Translations under genes and position numbers: made by a program
Notes under the pieces: generated by a model
The model's database searches: none
What the model saw: the letters and a program-made list of their open reading frames with translations, nothing else
What the model was told of the DNA's origin: nothing
Assembly: GCF_000744705.1 (NCBI RefSeq)
Contig: NZ_JQML01000001.1
Span: 5,652,017 to 5,716,016 of the forward strand
Reading direction: 5' to 3'
DNA length: 64,000 bases
Origin: Streptacidiphilus albus JL83
Lineage (GTDB): Bacteria > Actinomycetota > Actinomycetes > Streptomycetales > Streptomycetaceae
Shown here: positions 48,594 through 56,788 of the stretch, in pieces
How positions within the stretch are numbered: the stretch's first letter is position 1
Layout of the letters: each line of letters opens with the position of its first letter

Positions 48594-49709
48594 GTGACCG
48601 AGATCGAGATCGGGCGGGGCAAGCGGGGCCGACGGGCATACGCCTTCGACGACATCGCCGTCGTACCGAGCCGCCGGACCCGGGACCCGAAGGAGGTCTC
48701 GATCGCCTGGCAGATCGACGCCTACCGGTTCGAGCTCCCCTTCCTGGCCGCGCCGATGGACAGCGTGGTGTCGCCCGAACAGGCCATCGCCTTCGGCCGG
48801 ATGGGCGGCCTGGGCGTGCTCAACCTCGAGGGCCTGTGGACCCGCTACGAGGACCCGCTGCCGCTGCTGCAGGAGATCACCGAGGTCAAGGACGAGGCGC
48901 TGGCCACCCGCCGGCTCCAGGAGATCTACCGGGAGCCGATCAAGGCCGAGCTGATCGGCCGTCGGCTCAAGGAGATCCGCGACTCCGGCGTGGTCACCGC
49001 CGCCGCGCTCTCGCCGCAGCGCACCGCCGAGTTCTCCAAGGTCGTGGTCGACGCCGGCGTCGACATCTTCGTCATCCGGGGCACCACGGTCTCCGCCGAG
49101 CACGTCTCCGGCGCGGCCGAGCCGCTCAACCTCAAGCAGTTCATCTACGAGCTCGACGTCCCGGTGATCGTCGGCGGCTGCGCCACCTACACGGCGGCGC
49201 TGCACCTGATGCGCACCGGCGCGGCCGGCGTGCTGGTCGGCTTCGGCGGCGGCGCGGCGCACACCACCCGCACCGTGCTCGGCATCCAGGTGCCGATGGC
49301 GACGGCCGTGGCGGACGTCGCGGCGGCCCGCCGCGACTACATGGACGAGTCCGGCGGCCGGTACGTCCACGTCATCGCGGACGGCGGCGTCGGCTACAGC
49401 GGGGACCTGGCCAAGGCCGTCGCCTGCGGCGCGGACGCGGTCATGATCGGCGCGGCGCTGGCCCGCGCCAACGACGCCCCCGGCCGGGGCTTCCACTGGG
49501 GCATGGAGGCCGTCCACGAGGAGCTGCCGCGCGGCAAGCGGGTGGACCTGGGCACGGTCGGCACCACCGAGGAGATCCTGCTCGGCCCGTCCCACACGCC
49601 CGACGGCACCATGAACCTCTTCGGCGCGCTGCGCCGGGCGATGGCCACCACCGGCTACTCGGAGCTCAAGGAGTTCCAGCGGGTCGAGGTCACGGTCGCG
49701 CACAAGTAG
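48594..49709 (+). CDS. guaB3: GuaB3-family IMP dehydrogenase-related protein
   Basis: A 371-residue TIM-barrel protein from GTG 48594, reading MTEIEIGRGKRGRRAYAFDD. It has no CBS domains. MDSVVSPEQAIAFGRMGGLG and VIADGGVGYSGDLAKAVACG match the IMPDH/GMPR superfamily. Where IMP dehydrogenase has S-I-C-T-T-R, this protein has GGGAAHTTRTVLG, so the catalytic cysteine is replaced by histidine; classical IMPDH activity is therefore doubtful. Actinobacteria usually carry guaB3 next to guaB, and its role is unsettled. Confidence 0.92.
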   Translation: MTEIEIGRGKRGRRAYAFDDIAVVPSRRTRDPKEVSIAWQIDAYRFELPFLAAPMDSVVSPEQAIAFGRMGGLGVLNLEGLWTRYEDPLPLLQEITEVKDEALATRRLQEIYREPIKAELIGRRLKEIRDSGVVTAAALSPQRTAEFSKVVVDAGVDIFVIRGTTVSAEHVSGAAEPLNLKQFIYELDVPVIVGGCATYTAALHLMRTGAAGVLVGFGGGAAHTTRTVLGIQVPMATAVADVAAARRDYMDESGGRYVHVIADGGVGYSGDLAKAVACGADAVMIGAALARANDAPGRGFHWGMEAVHEELPRGKRVDLGTVGTTEEILLGPSHTPDGTMNLFGALRRAMATTGYSELKEFQRVEVTVAHK

Positions 49710-49728
49710 CCGAGCGAACGGCAGCGGA

Positions 49729-49763
49729 AAGGTCCCCGGCGCGGGTTGCGCGCCGGGGACCTT
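49729..49763. terminator. Terminator after guaB3
   Basis: AAGGTCCCCGGCGCG (49729-49743), loop GGTTG, exact complement ending CCTT (49749-49763). It ends the guaB-guaB3 region before glpD. Confidence 0.8.
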
Positions 49764-49945
49764 CGTCGTGACCGGACGCCGTTCGGCGGCGACGGCAGGC
49801 CGGCACTCGCCCCCTCGGGTCTTGATCCCGCCCACCGGAACGGCCCGACTACCGGCAGACTGGGGGCAGTGTCCAGCGGATCCGGCGGCGGGCGCACCGG
49901 GGGTGCGTCTGCGGGGGGCCGGACCAGCACAGTGCGGAGGCAGCC

Positions 49946-51655
49946 ATGCGGAGCGCGAAACTGGGACCGGTCGAGCGGGCGGAGTCGCTCGCCCGGATGG
50001 CCGAACGCGAGCTCGACATCCTCGTCGTCGGCGGCGGGGTGGTCGGGGCGGGGACCGCCCTGGACGCGGTGACCCGCGGGCTGGCGACCGGGATCGTGGA
50101 GGCCAGGGACTGGGCCTCGGGAACGTCCAGCCGGTCCAGCAAGCTGATCCACGGCGGGCTGCGCTATCTGGAGATGCTGGACTTCGCGCTGGTCCAGGAG
50201 GCGCTGAAGGAGCGCGGCCTGCTGCTGCAGACCCTCGCCCCGCACCTGGTGAAGCCGGTGCCCTTCCTCTACCCGCTGCAGCACCGGGGCTGGGAACGGC
50301 CCTATGTGGGATCCGGTATCGCGATGTACGACGCCATGTCGCTGGCCGGCGGCCACGGCCGGGGGCTGCCGGTGCACCGGCACCTGAGCCGCCGTCAGGC
50401 CCTGCGGCAGGCGCCCTGCCTGCGCAAGGACGCGCTGGTCGGCGCGGTGCAGTACTACGACGCGCAGATGGACGACGCCCGGTTCGTGGCCACCCTGGTC
50501 CGCACCGCCGCCGGCTACGGCGCCGCCGCCGCCAACCGGGCCCGGGTGGTGGGCTTCCTCCGCGAGGGCGAGCGGGTGGTCGGCGCCCGGGTCCACGACC
50601 TGGAGCAGGGCGGCGAGTTCGAGGTGCGGGCCCGGCAGGTGGTGAACGCCACCGGGGTGTGGACCGACGAGACCCAGGCGCTGGTCGGCCACCGCGGCCA
50701 GTTCCACGTCCGGGCCTCGAAGGGCATCCACCTGGTGGTGCCGCGCGACCGGATCCACTCCTCGACCGGGCTGATCCTGCGCACCGAGAAGAGCGTCCTC
50801 TTCGTCATCCCCTGGGGCCGGCACTGGATCGTGGGCACCACGGACACCGAGTGGACGCTCGGCAAGGACCACCCGGCCGCCAGCAGCGCCGACATCGAGT
50901 ACCTGCTCGACCATGTGAACGCGGTCCTGGCCACCCCGCTGACCAGGGAGGACGTCGAGGGCGTCTATGCGGGTCTGCGTCCGCTGCTGGCGGGTGAGTC
51001 GGACGCCACCTCCCAGCTGAGCCGTGAGCACGTGGTCCAGCACGCGGTGCCCGGGCTGGTGGTGGTGGCCGGCGGCAAGTACACCACCTACCGGGTGATG
51101 GCCAAGGACGCCGTCGACGAGGCGGTGCACGGACTGGACCAGAGAGTTCCGCCGAGCTGCACCGAGCAGGTGCCGCTGGCCGGGGCCGAGGGCTACCGGG
51201 CACTGTGGAACGGCCGCGCCGAACTGGCCCGGACCAGCGGGCTCCATGTCGCCCGGATCGAGCACCTGCTGAACCGCTACGGCTCGCTGGCCAGTGAGGT
51301 GCTGGCGCTGATCGCCGCCGAACCGGGGCTGGCCGAGCCGCTCGGCGGCGCGGACGACTACCTCCGTGCGGAGGTGGTCCACGCGGCCCGCAGCGAGGGC
51401 GCCCGGCATCTGGACGACGTGCTGGCGCGGCGGACCCGGATCTCGATCGAGACCTTCGACCGGGGCACCGCCTCCATGGTGGAGGTGGCCGAGCTGATGG
51501 CCCGTGAGCTGTCCTGGGACAAGGGGCAGGTGGACCGGGAGGTCGAGCACTACCGGATGCGGGTCGAGGCCGAGCGCGAGTCCCAGCAGCAGCCCGACGA
51601 CCTGACGGCGGACGCCGCCAGACTGGGGGCGGAGGACATCGTCCCGCTCGGATAG
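49946..51655 (+). CDS. glpD: Aerobic glycerol-3-phosphate dehydrogenase
   Basis: FAD enzyme oxidising glycerol-3-phosphate to dihydroxyacetone phosphate at the membrane. The 569-residue protein has the FAD motif ILVVGGGVVGAGTALDAV near residue 27, SSRSSKLIHGGLRYLE near 65, GIHLVVPRDR, VLFVIPWGRHWIVGTTDTEW near 290, and GLRPLLAGE; a C-terminal domain ends at about 520. Neighbours do not include glpF or glpK. GGAGGCAGCC precedes the ATG. Confidence 0.95.
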   Translation: MRSAKLGPVERAESLARMAERELDILVVGGGVVGAGTALDAVTRGLATGIVEARDWASGTSSRSSKLIHGGLRYLEMLDFALVQEALKERGLLLQTLAPHLVKPVPFLYPLQHRGWERPYVGSGIAMYDAMSLAGGHGRGLPVHRHLSRRQALRQAPCLRKDALVGAVQYYDAQMDDARFVATLVRTAAGYGAAAANRARVVGFLREGERVVGARVHDLEQGGEFEVRARQVVNATGVWTDETQALVGHRGQFHVRASKGIHLVVPRDRIHSSTGLILRTEKSVLFVIPWGRHWIVGTTDTEWTLGKDHPAASSADIEYLLDHVNAVLATPLTREDVEGVYAGLRPLLAGESDATSQLSREHVVQHAVPGLVVVAGGKYTTYRVMAKDAVDEAVHGLDQRVPPSCTEQVPLAGAEGYRALWNGRAELARTSGLHVARIEHLLNRYGSLASEVLALIAAEPGLAEPLGGADDYLRAEVVHAARSEGARHLDDVLARRTRISIETFDRGTASMVEVAELMARELSWDKGQVDREVEHYRMRVEAERESQQQPDDLTADAARLGAEDIVPLG

Positions 51656-51798
51656 GGGACGATGGGCAGGAACATCCGGCGCCCGCCGCTCCCGGCGCCC
51701 GTGCGGAGGGCGTCGCGGGGCCGCGGGTACTGCCGGCACGCCGGGAGGGACTCCCCCCGGCGGACCGGATCGTCATACGCGGAGGGGACCTCATCCAG

Positions 51799-53430
51799 AT
51801 GACCGCTGAACAGGACGCGTCCGGGCGGCTGCTCGCGGGCCGCTACCGGCTGGAGTCCGTCCTGGGCCGGGGCGGTATGGGGACGGTGTGGCGGGCCACC
51901 GACGAGGTGCTCGGCCGGCCGGTCGCGGTGAAGGAACTGCGCTTCGCGGCCGGGGTCGACGAGGACGAGCGGCGCCGGCTGGTGGCCCGCACCCTGACCG
52001 AGGCCAAGGCCATCGCCCGGGTCCGGCACACCGCCGCGGTCACCGTCTACGACGTGGTCGAGGAGGACAACCGGCCGTGGATCGTGATGGAGCTGGTGGA
52101 GTCCCGCTCGCTGAGCGAGGTCATCAACATCGAGGGGGTGCTGCCGCCGAGGCGGGCCGCCGAGATCGGGCTGGAGCTGCTGGCGGTGCTCGGCCAGGCG
52201 CACCGCGCCGGGATCCTGCACCGTGACGTCAAACCGTCCAACATCCTGATCGGCCACGACGGGCGGGTGGTGCTGACCGACTTCGGCATCGCCCGGGTCG
52301 AGGGCGACCCCTCGGTGACCTCGACCGGGATGCTGGTCGGCGCGCCCTCGTACATCTCGCCGGAGCGGGCGCGCGGCCGGATACCGGGCGCACCGGCGGA
52401 CCTGTGGTCGCTCGGGGCGACGCTGTACGCGATGGTCGAGGGGCGGCCGCCGTACGAGAAGGGCTCGGCGCTGTCCACGCTGACGGCGGTGATGACCGAG
52501 GACCTGCTCCCGCCGGTCAACGGCGGCGCGCTGACCCCGGTCATCGCCGGGCTGCTGCGGAAGGACCCGGAGCAGCGCTTCGACGAGGCCATCACCCGCC
52601 GACTGCTGACGCGGGTGGCCTCCGAGGCGGACACCCAGCCCTACGAGCAGTCCTACGAGCAGCCCTACGAGCAGCCCTACGAGCAGCCGTACGCACGCTC
52701 CTACGAGCCCTCGCGGACGCCGACCGCGGTCGGTTCCAGCGGTTCCGACCCGACCCAGGAGGGCACGGCCGCGCTCGCGCTGCCGCCGGAGGAGCGCTTC
52801 GTCGAGCCGCTGCGGCAGCCCGCGCCCGTTCCGGCGCCCGCCCGCCGCTCCAGCCGCCGCCGGCGCTCCGGCAAGCTGCTGATCGGGCTGCTGGTGCTGC
52901 TGCTGGTGGCCGGCGGCGGGGTCTGGGTGGCGCTGGCCCAGGCCCAGCGGCACAACGCCGGGACCGGCTCGGACGGGGCGTCGGCCGCCGCCCCGGCGGG
53001 CTACCAGCGGGTGGACGGTCCGGGCGGCTCGACCGTCGAGATCCCCGTGGGCTGGGTCCGGACCCGGGTCTCGGCCGACCGCTCCAAGTTCCAGGGCCCG
53101 GCCGGGACGCTGATCGTGGACTGGACCGACAACCCCGGGAACAGCGCCCTGACCGGTGTCCGGGCCGAGGCGGCCCGGACCTCCGGCAGCTTCGCCGACT
53201 ACCGGCAGCTGGAGCTGAAGACGGTCGACTACCGCGACGGCTGGGACGCCGCCGACTGGGAGTGGACCTACACCGGCAGCAACGGCACCGCCCTGCGCGC
53301 GACGAGCCGGTACGCCATCACCGACAGCCGCGACGGCTTCTCGCTCTACTGGACCGCATCGGCCGCGACCTGGGACGGGACCCGGAACAAGGAGCTGCTG
53401 CGCACCTTCGAGGACAGCTTCCAGCCCTAA
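51799..53430 (+). CDS. Membrane Ser/Thr protein kinase (first of cluster)
   Basis: A 543-residue Hanks-type kinase. The glycine loop GRGGMGTVW lies near 24, the ATP lysine in VAVKEL near 46, the catalytic loop LHRDVKPSNIL near 143, DFG near 162 and SPERARG near 185. A juxtamembrane Tyr-rich repeat (residues 281-304) and a basic patch precede one membrane helix (LLIGLLVLLLVAGGGVWVAL). The external domain of about 165 residues ends with WEWTYTGSNGTALRA and resembles that of the kinase at 54889. It is followed after 50 bases by a pseudokinase gene. Confidence 0.93.
   Translation: MTAEQDASGRLLAGRYRLESVLGRGGMGTVWRATDEVLGRPVAVKELRFAAGVDEDERRRLVARTLTEAKAIARVRHTAAVTVYDVVEEDNRPWIVMELVESRSLSEVINIEGVLPPRRAAEIGLELLAVLGQAHRAGILHRDVKPSNILIGHDGRVVLTDFGIARVEGDPSVTSTGMLVGAPSYISPERARGRIPGAPADLWSLGATLYAMVEGRPPYEKGSALSTLTAVMTEDLLPPVNGGALTPVIAGLLRKDPEQRFDEAITRRLLTRVASEADTQPYEQSYEQPYEQPYEQPYARSYEPSRTPTAVGSSGSDPTQEGTAALALPPEERFVEPLRQPAPVPAPARRSSRRRRSGKLLIGLLVLLLVAGGGVWVALAQAQRHNAGTGSDGASAAAPAGYQRVDGPGGSTVEIPVGWVRTRVSADRSKFQGPAGTLIVDWTDNPGNSALTGVRAEAARTSGSFADYRQLELKTVDYRDGWDAADWEWTYTGSNGTALRATSRYAITDSRDGFSLYWTASAATWDGTRNKELLRTFEDSFQP
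52639..52710 (+). repeat. 12-bp tandem repeat in the first kinase gene
   Basis: Six 12-base units with consensus CCCTACGAGCAG encode PYEQ-SYEQ-PYEQ-PYEQ-PYAR-SYEP. Being a multiple of three, unit gain or loss would keep frame. It lies in the cytoplasmic linker just before the membrane helix. Confidence 0.9.
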
Positions 53431-53480
53431 GGTTACGAGGGACAGGCACGGATCGGCACGGCGCGAGGCAGGGGGACGGT

Positions 53481-54737
53481 GTGACACGGGCAGCGTCCCC
53501 GGACGAGGGCACGGCCGACGGCCGGCTGCTGGCCGGCCGCTACCGGCTGACCGGCCGGGCGCGCGGGACCGGGGTCGCCGCCGTCGACGTCCGCAGCGGC
53601 GCCGAGGTGCAACTGGACGCCGTCCCGCTGCCGGTGACGGTCACCCCGTTCGACCAGGACCTGCCGGCCGGGAGCGACGAGACGGCGGCCCGCGCGCTCA
53701 CCCAGACCGCCTTCGTCACCCAGGTGGTGCCCGACCATCCGCGGCTCAGCCAGGTCTTCCAGGTGTTCGCCGAGGACGGCTACCTGTGGGTCGCCGGCGA
53801 GGCGGTGCCGGGGGCTCCGCTGGCGGCGCTGCTGGAACGCGGACCGCTCTCCGCCTACCGGGTCGCCGAGCTGGCGCACGACCTGGTCGCGGCGCTGCGG
53901 GCGGTGCACGCGATGGGCCTGGTGCACGGCAATCTGACGGCGGACACGGTCACCGTCTGCGAGGACGGGACGGCGCTGCTCGGCGGGTTGGTGGTCGGCG
54001 CCGCACAGGAGGCGCTGTGCGGTGGTCCCGGCGCCGGGACGCCGGGGGCGGGCGTGCCGGAGTCGCCGTGGAATCCGGCGCGGGTCAGGGCGCGGGACGC
54101 CCGCGCCGTCATCGTCGGTCCGGTGTCCGAGCGTTGGGCGCCGGAACAGGCCGGACCCGGTACCGCGCGGGAGGCGGCGGCGGAGGTCGCGGCCGGGACC
54201 GCCGCCGGTCGGCCGGTCGGACCGGCGGCGGACACCTGGGCGCTGGGCGCGCTGCTCCACCGGGCGCTGACCGGCGGGCCGTTGCTGCCGGAGCAGGACG
54301 CCGCGCACCAGGGCCGGGTGCGCCCCGCCGACCGGCGGACGCTGCCGGGGCCCTCGAAGGCCGGACCGGCGAAGGAGTTGGGCCCGCTCGGCCCGCTGGT
54401 GCTGCGGCTGCTGGCGGTGGACCCGGAGGCGCGTCCGGCCCTCGCCGAGGTGCAGGAGGAACTGCGCAGACTGCTGCTCCGGGCTCCGGAGCCGGTGGAC
54501 CAGGACGCGGTGTCGGCCGTGGCCGAACTGCTGCCGCCGCCCCGCCGGGCGGCCCTCGGCGGTCGCCGCCGGACCGGGGCAGGGCCCGGGGGAGCACTGT
54601 CGGCGGAGCCGTCGGAAACCCGGCACCACCACGCCGCACCGGCACGGCACCCGGCCCGACTGGGCGCGGTACTGGTCGGCGGAATCCTGGTGCTGGTCCT
54701 GTTGCTGCTCGTGGCCGTGGTGCTGGCGGCCGGCTGA
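53481..54737 (+). CDS. Tail-anchored pseudokinase
   Basis: A 418-residue kinase-fold protein from GTG 53481 (MTRAASPDEGTADGRLLAGR). The fold is recognisable (LAGRYRL, LVAALRAVHAMGLVHGNL, ADTWALGALLHRALTGG), but catalytic residues are gone: the glycine loop is GRARGTGVA, the lysine strand reads VQLDAVPLP, HRD is HGN near 147, and DFG is GGL near 167. A Pro/Ala-rich linker leads to one C-terminal membrane helix (LGAVLVGGILVLVLLLLVAV), so it is tail-anchored with no external domain. It lies between two active-looking kinases, suggesting a scaffold or allosteric partner. Confidence 0.85.
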   Translation: MTRAASPDEGTADGRLLAGRYRLTGRARGTGVAAVDVRSGAEVQLDAVPLPVTVTPFDQDLPAGSDETAARALTQTAFVTQVVPDHPRLSQVFQVFAEDGYLWVAGEAVPGAPLAALLERGPLSAYRVAELAHDLVAALRAVHAMGLVHGNLTADTVTVCEDGTALLGGLVVGAAQEALCGGPGAGTPGAGVPESPWNPARVRARDARAVIVGPVSERWAPEQAGPGTAREAAAEVAAGTAAGRPVGPAADTWALGALLHRALTGGPLLPEQDAAHQGRVRPADRRTLPGPSKAGPAKELGPLGPLVLRLLAVDPEARPALAEVQEELRRLLLRAPEPVDQDAVSAVAELLPPPRRAALGGRRRTGAGPGGALSAEPSETRHHHAAPARHPARLGAVLVGGILVLVLLLLVAVVLAAG

Positions 54738-54770
54738 GTACCGATACGGGGTCGATCCCCGGCCCCGCCG

Positions 54771-54799
54771 TTCCGGATCGGCCGCCTGTTCCCTAGTCT
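54771..54799 (+). promoter_or_regulatory. Candidate promoter of the second kinase gene
   Basis: TTCCGG (54771-54776) and TAGTCT (54794-54799) with a 17-base spacer lie in the 151-base gap after the pseudokinase gene. The -10 is good and the -35 weak. Confidence 0.35.
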
Positions 54800-54888
54800 G
54801 TCCATCAGGAGTACGGGAACATGCGCGGCGTCTGAGTCCTGCCGCAGGCCGACCGGCACTGGCGGGGATCGGGCAAGGGGGAGCACGA

Positions 54889-56712
54889 GTGGGCACGGAA
54901 GAAGGTTCCGCCGTGGAGTCGGTCCAGGGCGGCACGCCGCCGACGGGGGCAGTGGTCGGTGCGCCGGACCGGATGCTGGCCGGGCGCTACCGGCTGGGCG
55001 CGCGGCTCGGCCGCGGCGGCATGGGCACGGTCTGGCGGGCCACCGACGAGATGCTCGACCGCGAGGTCGCGGTCAAGGAGCTCTCGGTCGGCCATCTCGC
55101 CGAGGAGGACCTGCAGATCGTCCACTCCCGGATGAAGCAGGAGGCCCGCGCGGCCGCGCGGATCAAGCACCCCGGCGTGATCGTCATCCACGACGTCCTG
55201 CAGCAGGACGGCAAGCCGTGGATCGTGATGGAGCTGATCGACGGCCGCTCGCTGGCCGAACTGGTGGAGCAGGACGGCACGCTGAACCCGCGTGAGGCCG
55301 CCGACATCGGCGCGCAGGTGCTGGCCGCGCTGCACCGGGGCCACCAGGCGGGGGTGATCCACCGCGATGTGAAGCCCGCCAACGTGCTGCTGGAGCACGG
55401 CACCGGACGGGTGGTGCTCACCGACTTCGGCATCGCCACCTACGAGGGCGACTCGGCGCTGACCCGGACCGGCGACCTGGTCGGCTCGCCGGACTACCTC
55501 GCGCCGGAGCGGGTCCACGGTTCGCGTCCCGGACCGGCCTCGGACCTGTGGGCCCTGGGGGCGACGCTGTTCGCGGTGGTCGAGGGCGAGTCGCCGTTCC
55601 GCCGCGACTCGCCGCTGACCACGCTCACCGCCGTGGTCACCGACCCGCTGCCGGAGCCGAGGAACGCCGGGGCGCTGACGCCGGTGCTGCAGGCCATGAT
55701 GGTCAAGGAGCCGAGCGAGCGGCCCGGCGCGCCCGAGGTCATCCGGATGCTGCGCGGCATCGCGGACGGCGACACCGTCAGCATCCAGCAGCGGCCCAAC
55801 CCGCTGCGGAGCCCCACCGCCATGGTGCCGCTGGTGGACCGGCGCGAGCACACGCCGACCCCGCCGATCCAGGTCGAGCCGACCCGGCCCACCCAGCCGA
55901 TGGCGCCGCCGCAGCCGGAGGCCGCCGAGGCGCTGCTCCCCGAGACCGGGCGGCCGACCCCGGCCACAGCTGCCACCACGGTCGGCAAGGCTGCTGCCGA
56001 GGCCGGGCAGTCCCGGGACCGAGACCGGTCCCGGCGCCGCCGTCGGCGGATCTGGCCCTGGCTGGTGCTGGCCGGGCTGCTGGCCGGGCTGGCGGGCGGT
56101 GGCCTGACCTACGACTTCCAGGTGCTGCGGCACCGGAGTTCGGCATCGACTGCGGACCCTGCGGGGACCGGGCAGCCCCGGGTGTCCGCAAAGCCCTCCG
56201 TGTCCGCCTCCGGCGGGACGAGTTCGGCATCACCGGTGCCGGTGGTGCAGCCCGGCTACACCCTGGTCCACGACCCCTACGGCTTCTCGTTCCCGCTGCC
56301 GGTCAGCACGCCGCCGTTCGAGCGCCAGCCGAACACCAGTCCGTTCAAGATCGACTACTTGGCGGACAACGGAACCGAGACGTACCTGATCCGCTTCTCG
56401 GTGATCCAGGGGCAGCCGATGACGCCCATGGAGCACATAGCGGACATGCGCAGCACCAACGCCGACCCCAGCCTCCAGGTGAACCAACAGCCGCAGGCGG
56501 ACGTCTTCGACGGCTACTCCGGCGCGACCTGGGGCTGGACCTACGAGAAGCCCCTCCCCGGCGGAGGCCTCCAGTTGCACCAGGCGAGGGAGCAGCTCTT
56601 CCGCGACAACAAGGGCACCGAGTACGCCATCATGATCGACTACCCGCAGTCGGAATGGAACAACGCCTACACCCGCTACGTGGCCATCCTCAACGGATTC
56701 ACGACCTCCTGA
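54889..56712 (+). CDS. Membrane Ser/Thr protein kinase (second of cluster)
   Basis: A 607-residue Hanks-type kinase from GTG 54889. GRGGMGTVW lies near 39, VAVKEL near 61, HRDVKPANVLL near 157, TDFGIA near 178 and APERVHG near 205. A Pro/Thr-rich linker of about 90 residues precedes a basic stretch and one membrane helix (WPWLVLAGLLAGLAGGGLTY). The external domain (about 190 residues) ends WGWTYEKPLPGGGLQLHQAR and shares the W-x-W-T-Y pattern and layout of the kinase at 51799. Both probably sense the same class of external cue. Confidence 0.93.
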   Translation: MGTEEGSAVESVQGGTPPTGAVVGAPDRMLAGRYRLGARLGRGGMGTVWRATDEMLDREVAVKELSVGHLAEEDLQIVHSRMKQEARAAARIKHPGVIVIHDVLQQDGKPWIVMELIDGRSLAELVEQDGTLNPREAADIGAQVLAALHRGHQAGVIHRDVKPANVLLEHGTGRVVLTDFGIATYEGDSALTRTGDLVGSPDYLAPERVHGSRPGPASDLWALGATLFAVVEGESPFRRDSPLTTLTAVVTDPLPEPRNAGALTPVLQAMMVKEPSERPGAPEVIRMLRGIADGDTVSIQQRPNPLRSPTAMVPLVDRREHTPTPPIQVEPTRPTQPMAPPQPEAAEALLPETGRPTPATAATTVGKAAAEAGQSRDRDRSRRRRRRIWPWLVLAGLLAGLAGGGLTYDFQVLRHRSSASTADPAGTGQPRVSAKPSVSASGGTSSASPVPVVQPGYTLVHDPYGFSFPLPVSTPPFERQPNTSPFKIDYLADNGTETYLIRFSVIQGQPMTPMEHIADMRSTNADPSLQVNQQPQADVFDGYSGATWGWTYEKPLPGGGLQLHQAREQLFRDNKGTEYAIMIDYPQSEWNNAYTRYVAILNGFTTS

Positions 56713-56788
56713 CCGAGCGCAGGACGCCCCGACCGCTGCCGAGTACGGTGGAACAACGCAGGCAAACCCTCTTCCCAGGGAGCCGGTC

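Noticed and set aside
53481-54737. Treating the middle kinase gene as a frameshifted pseudogene
   Set aside because: The frame is intact end to end with normal codon bias, an in-place GTG start and a C-terminal membrane helix; only catalytic residues are substituted.
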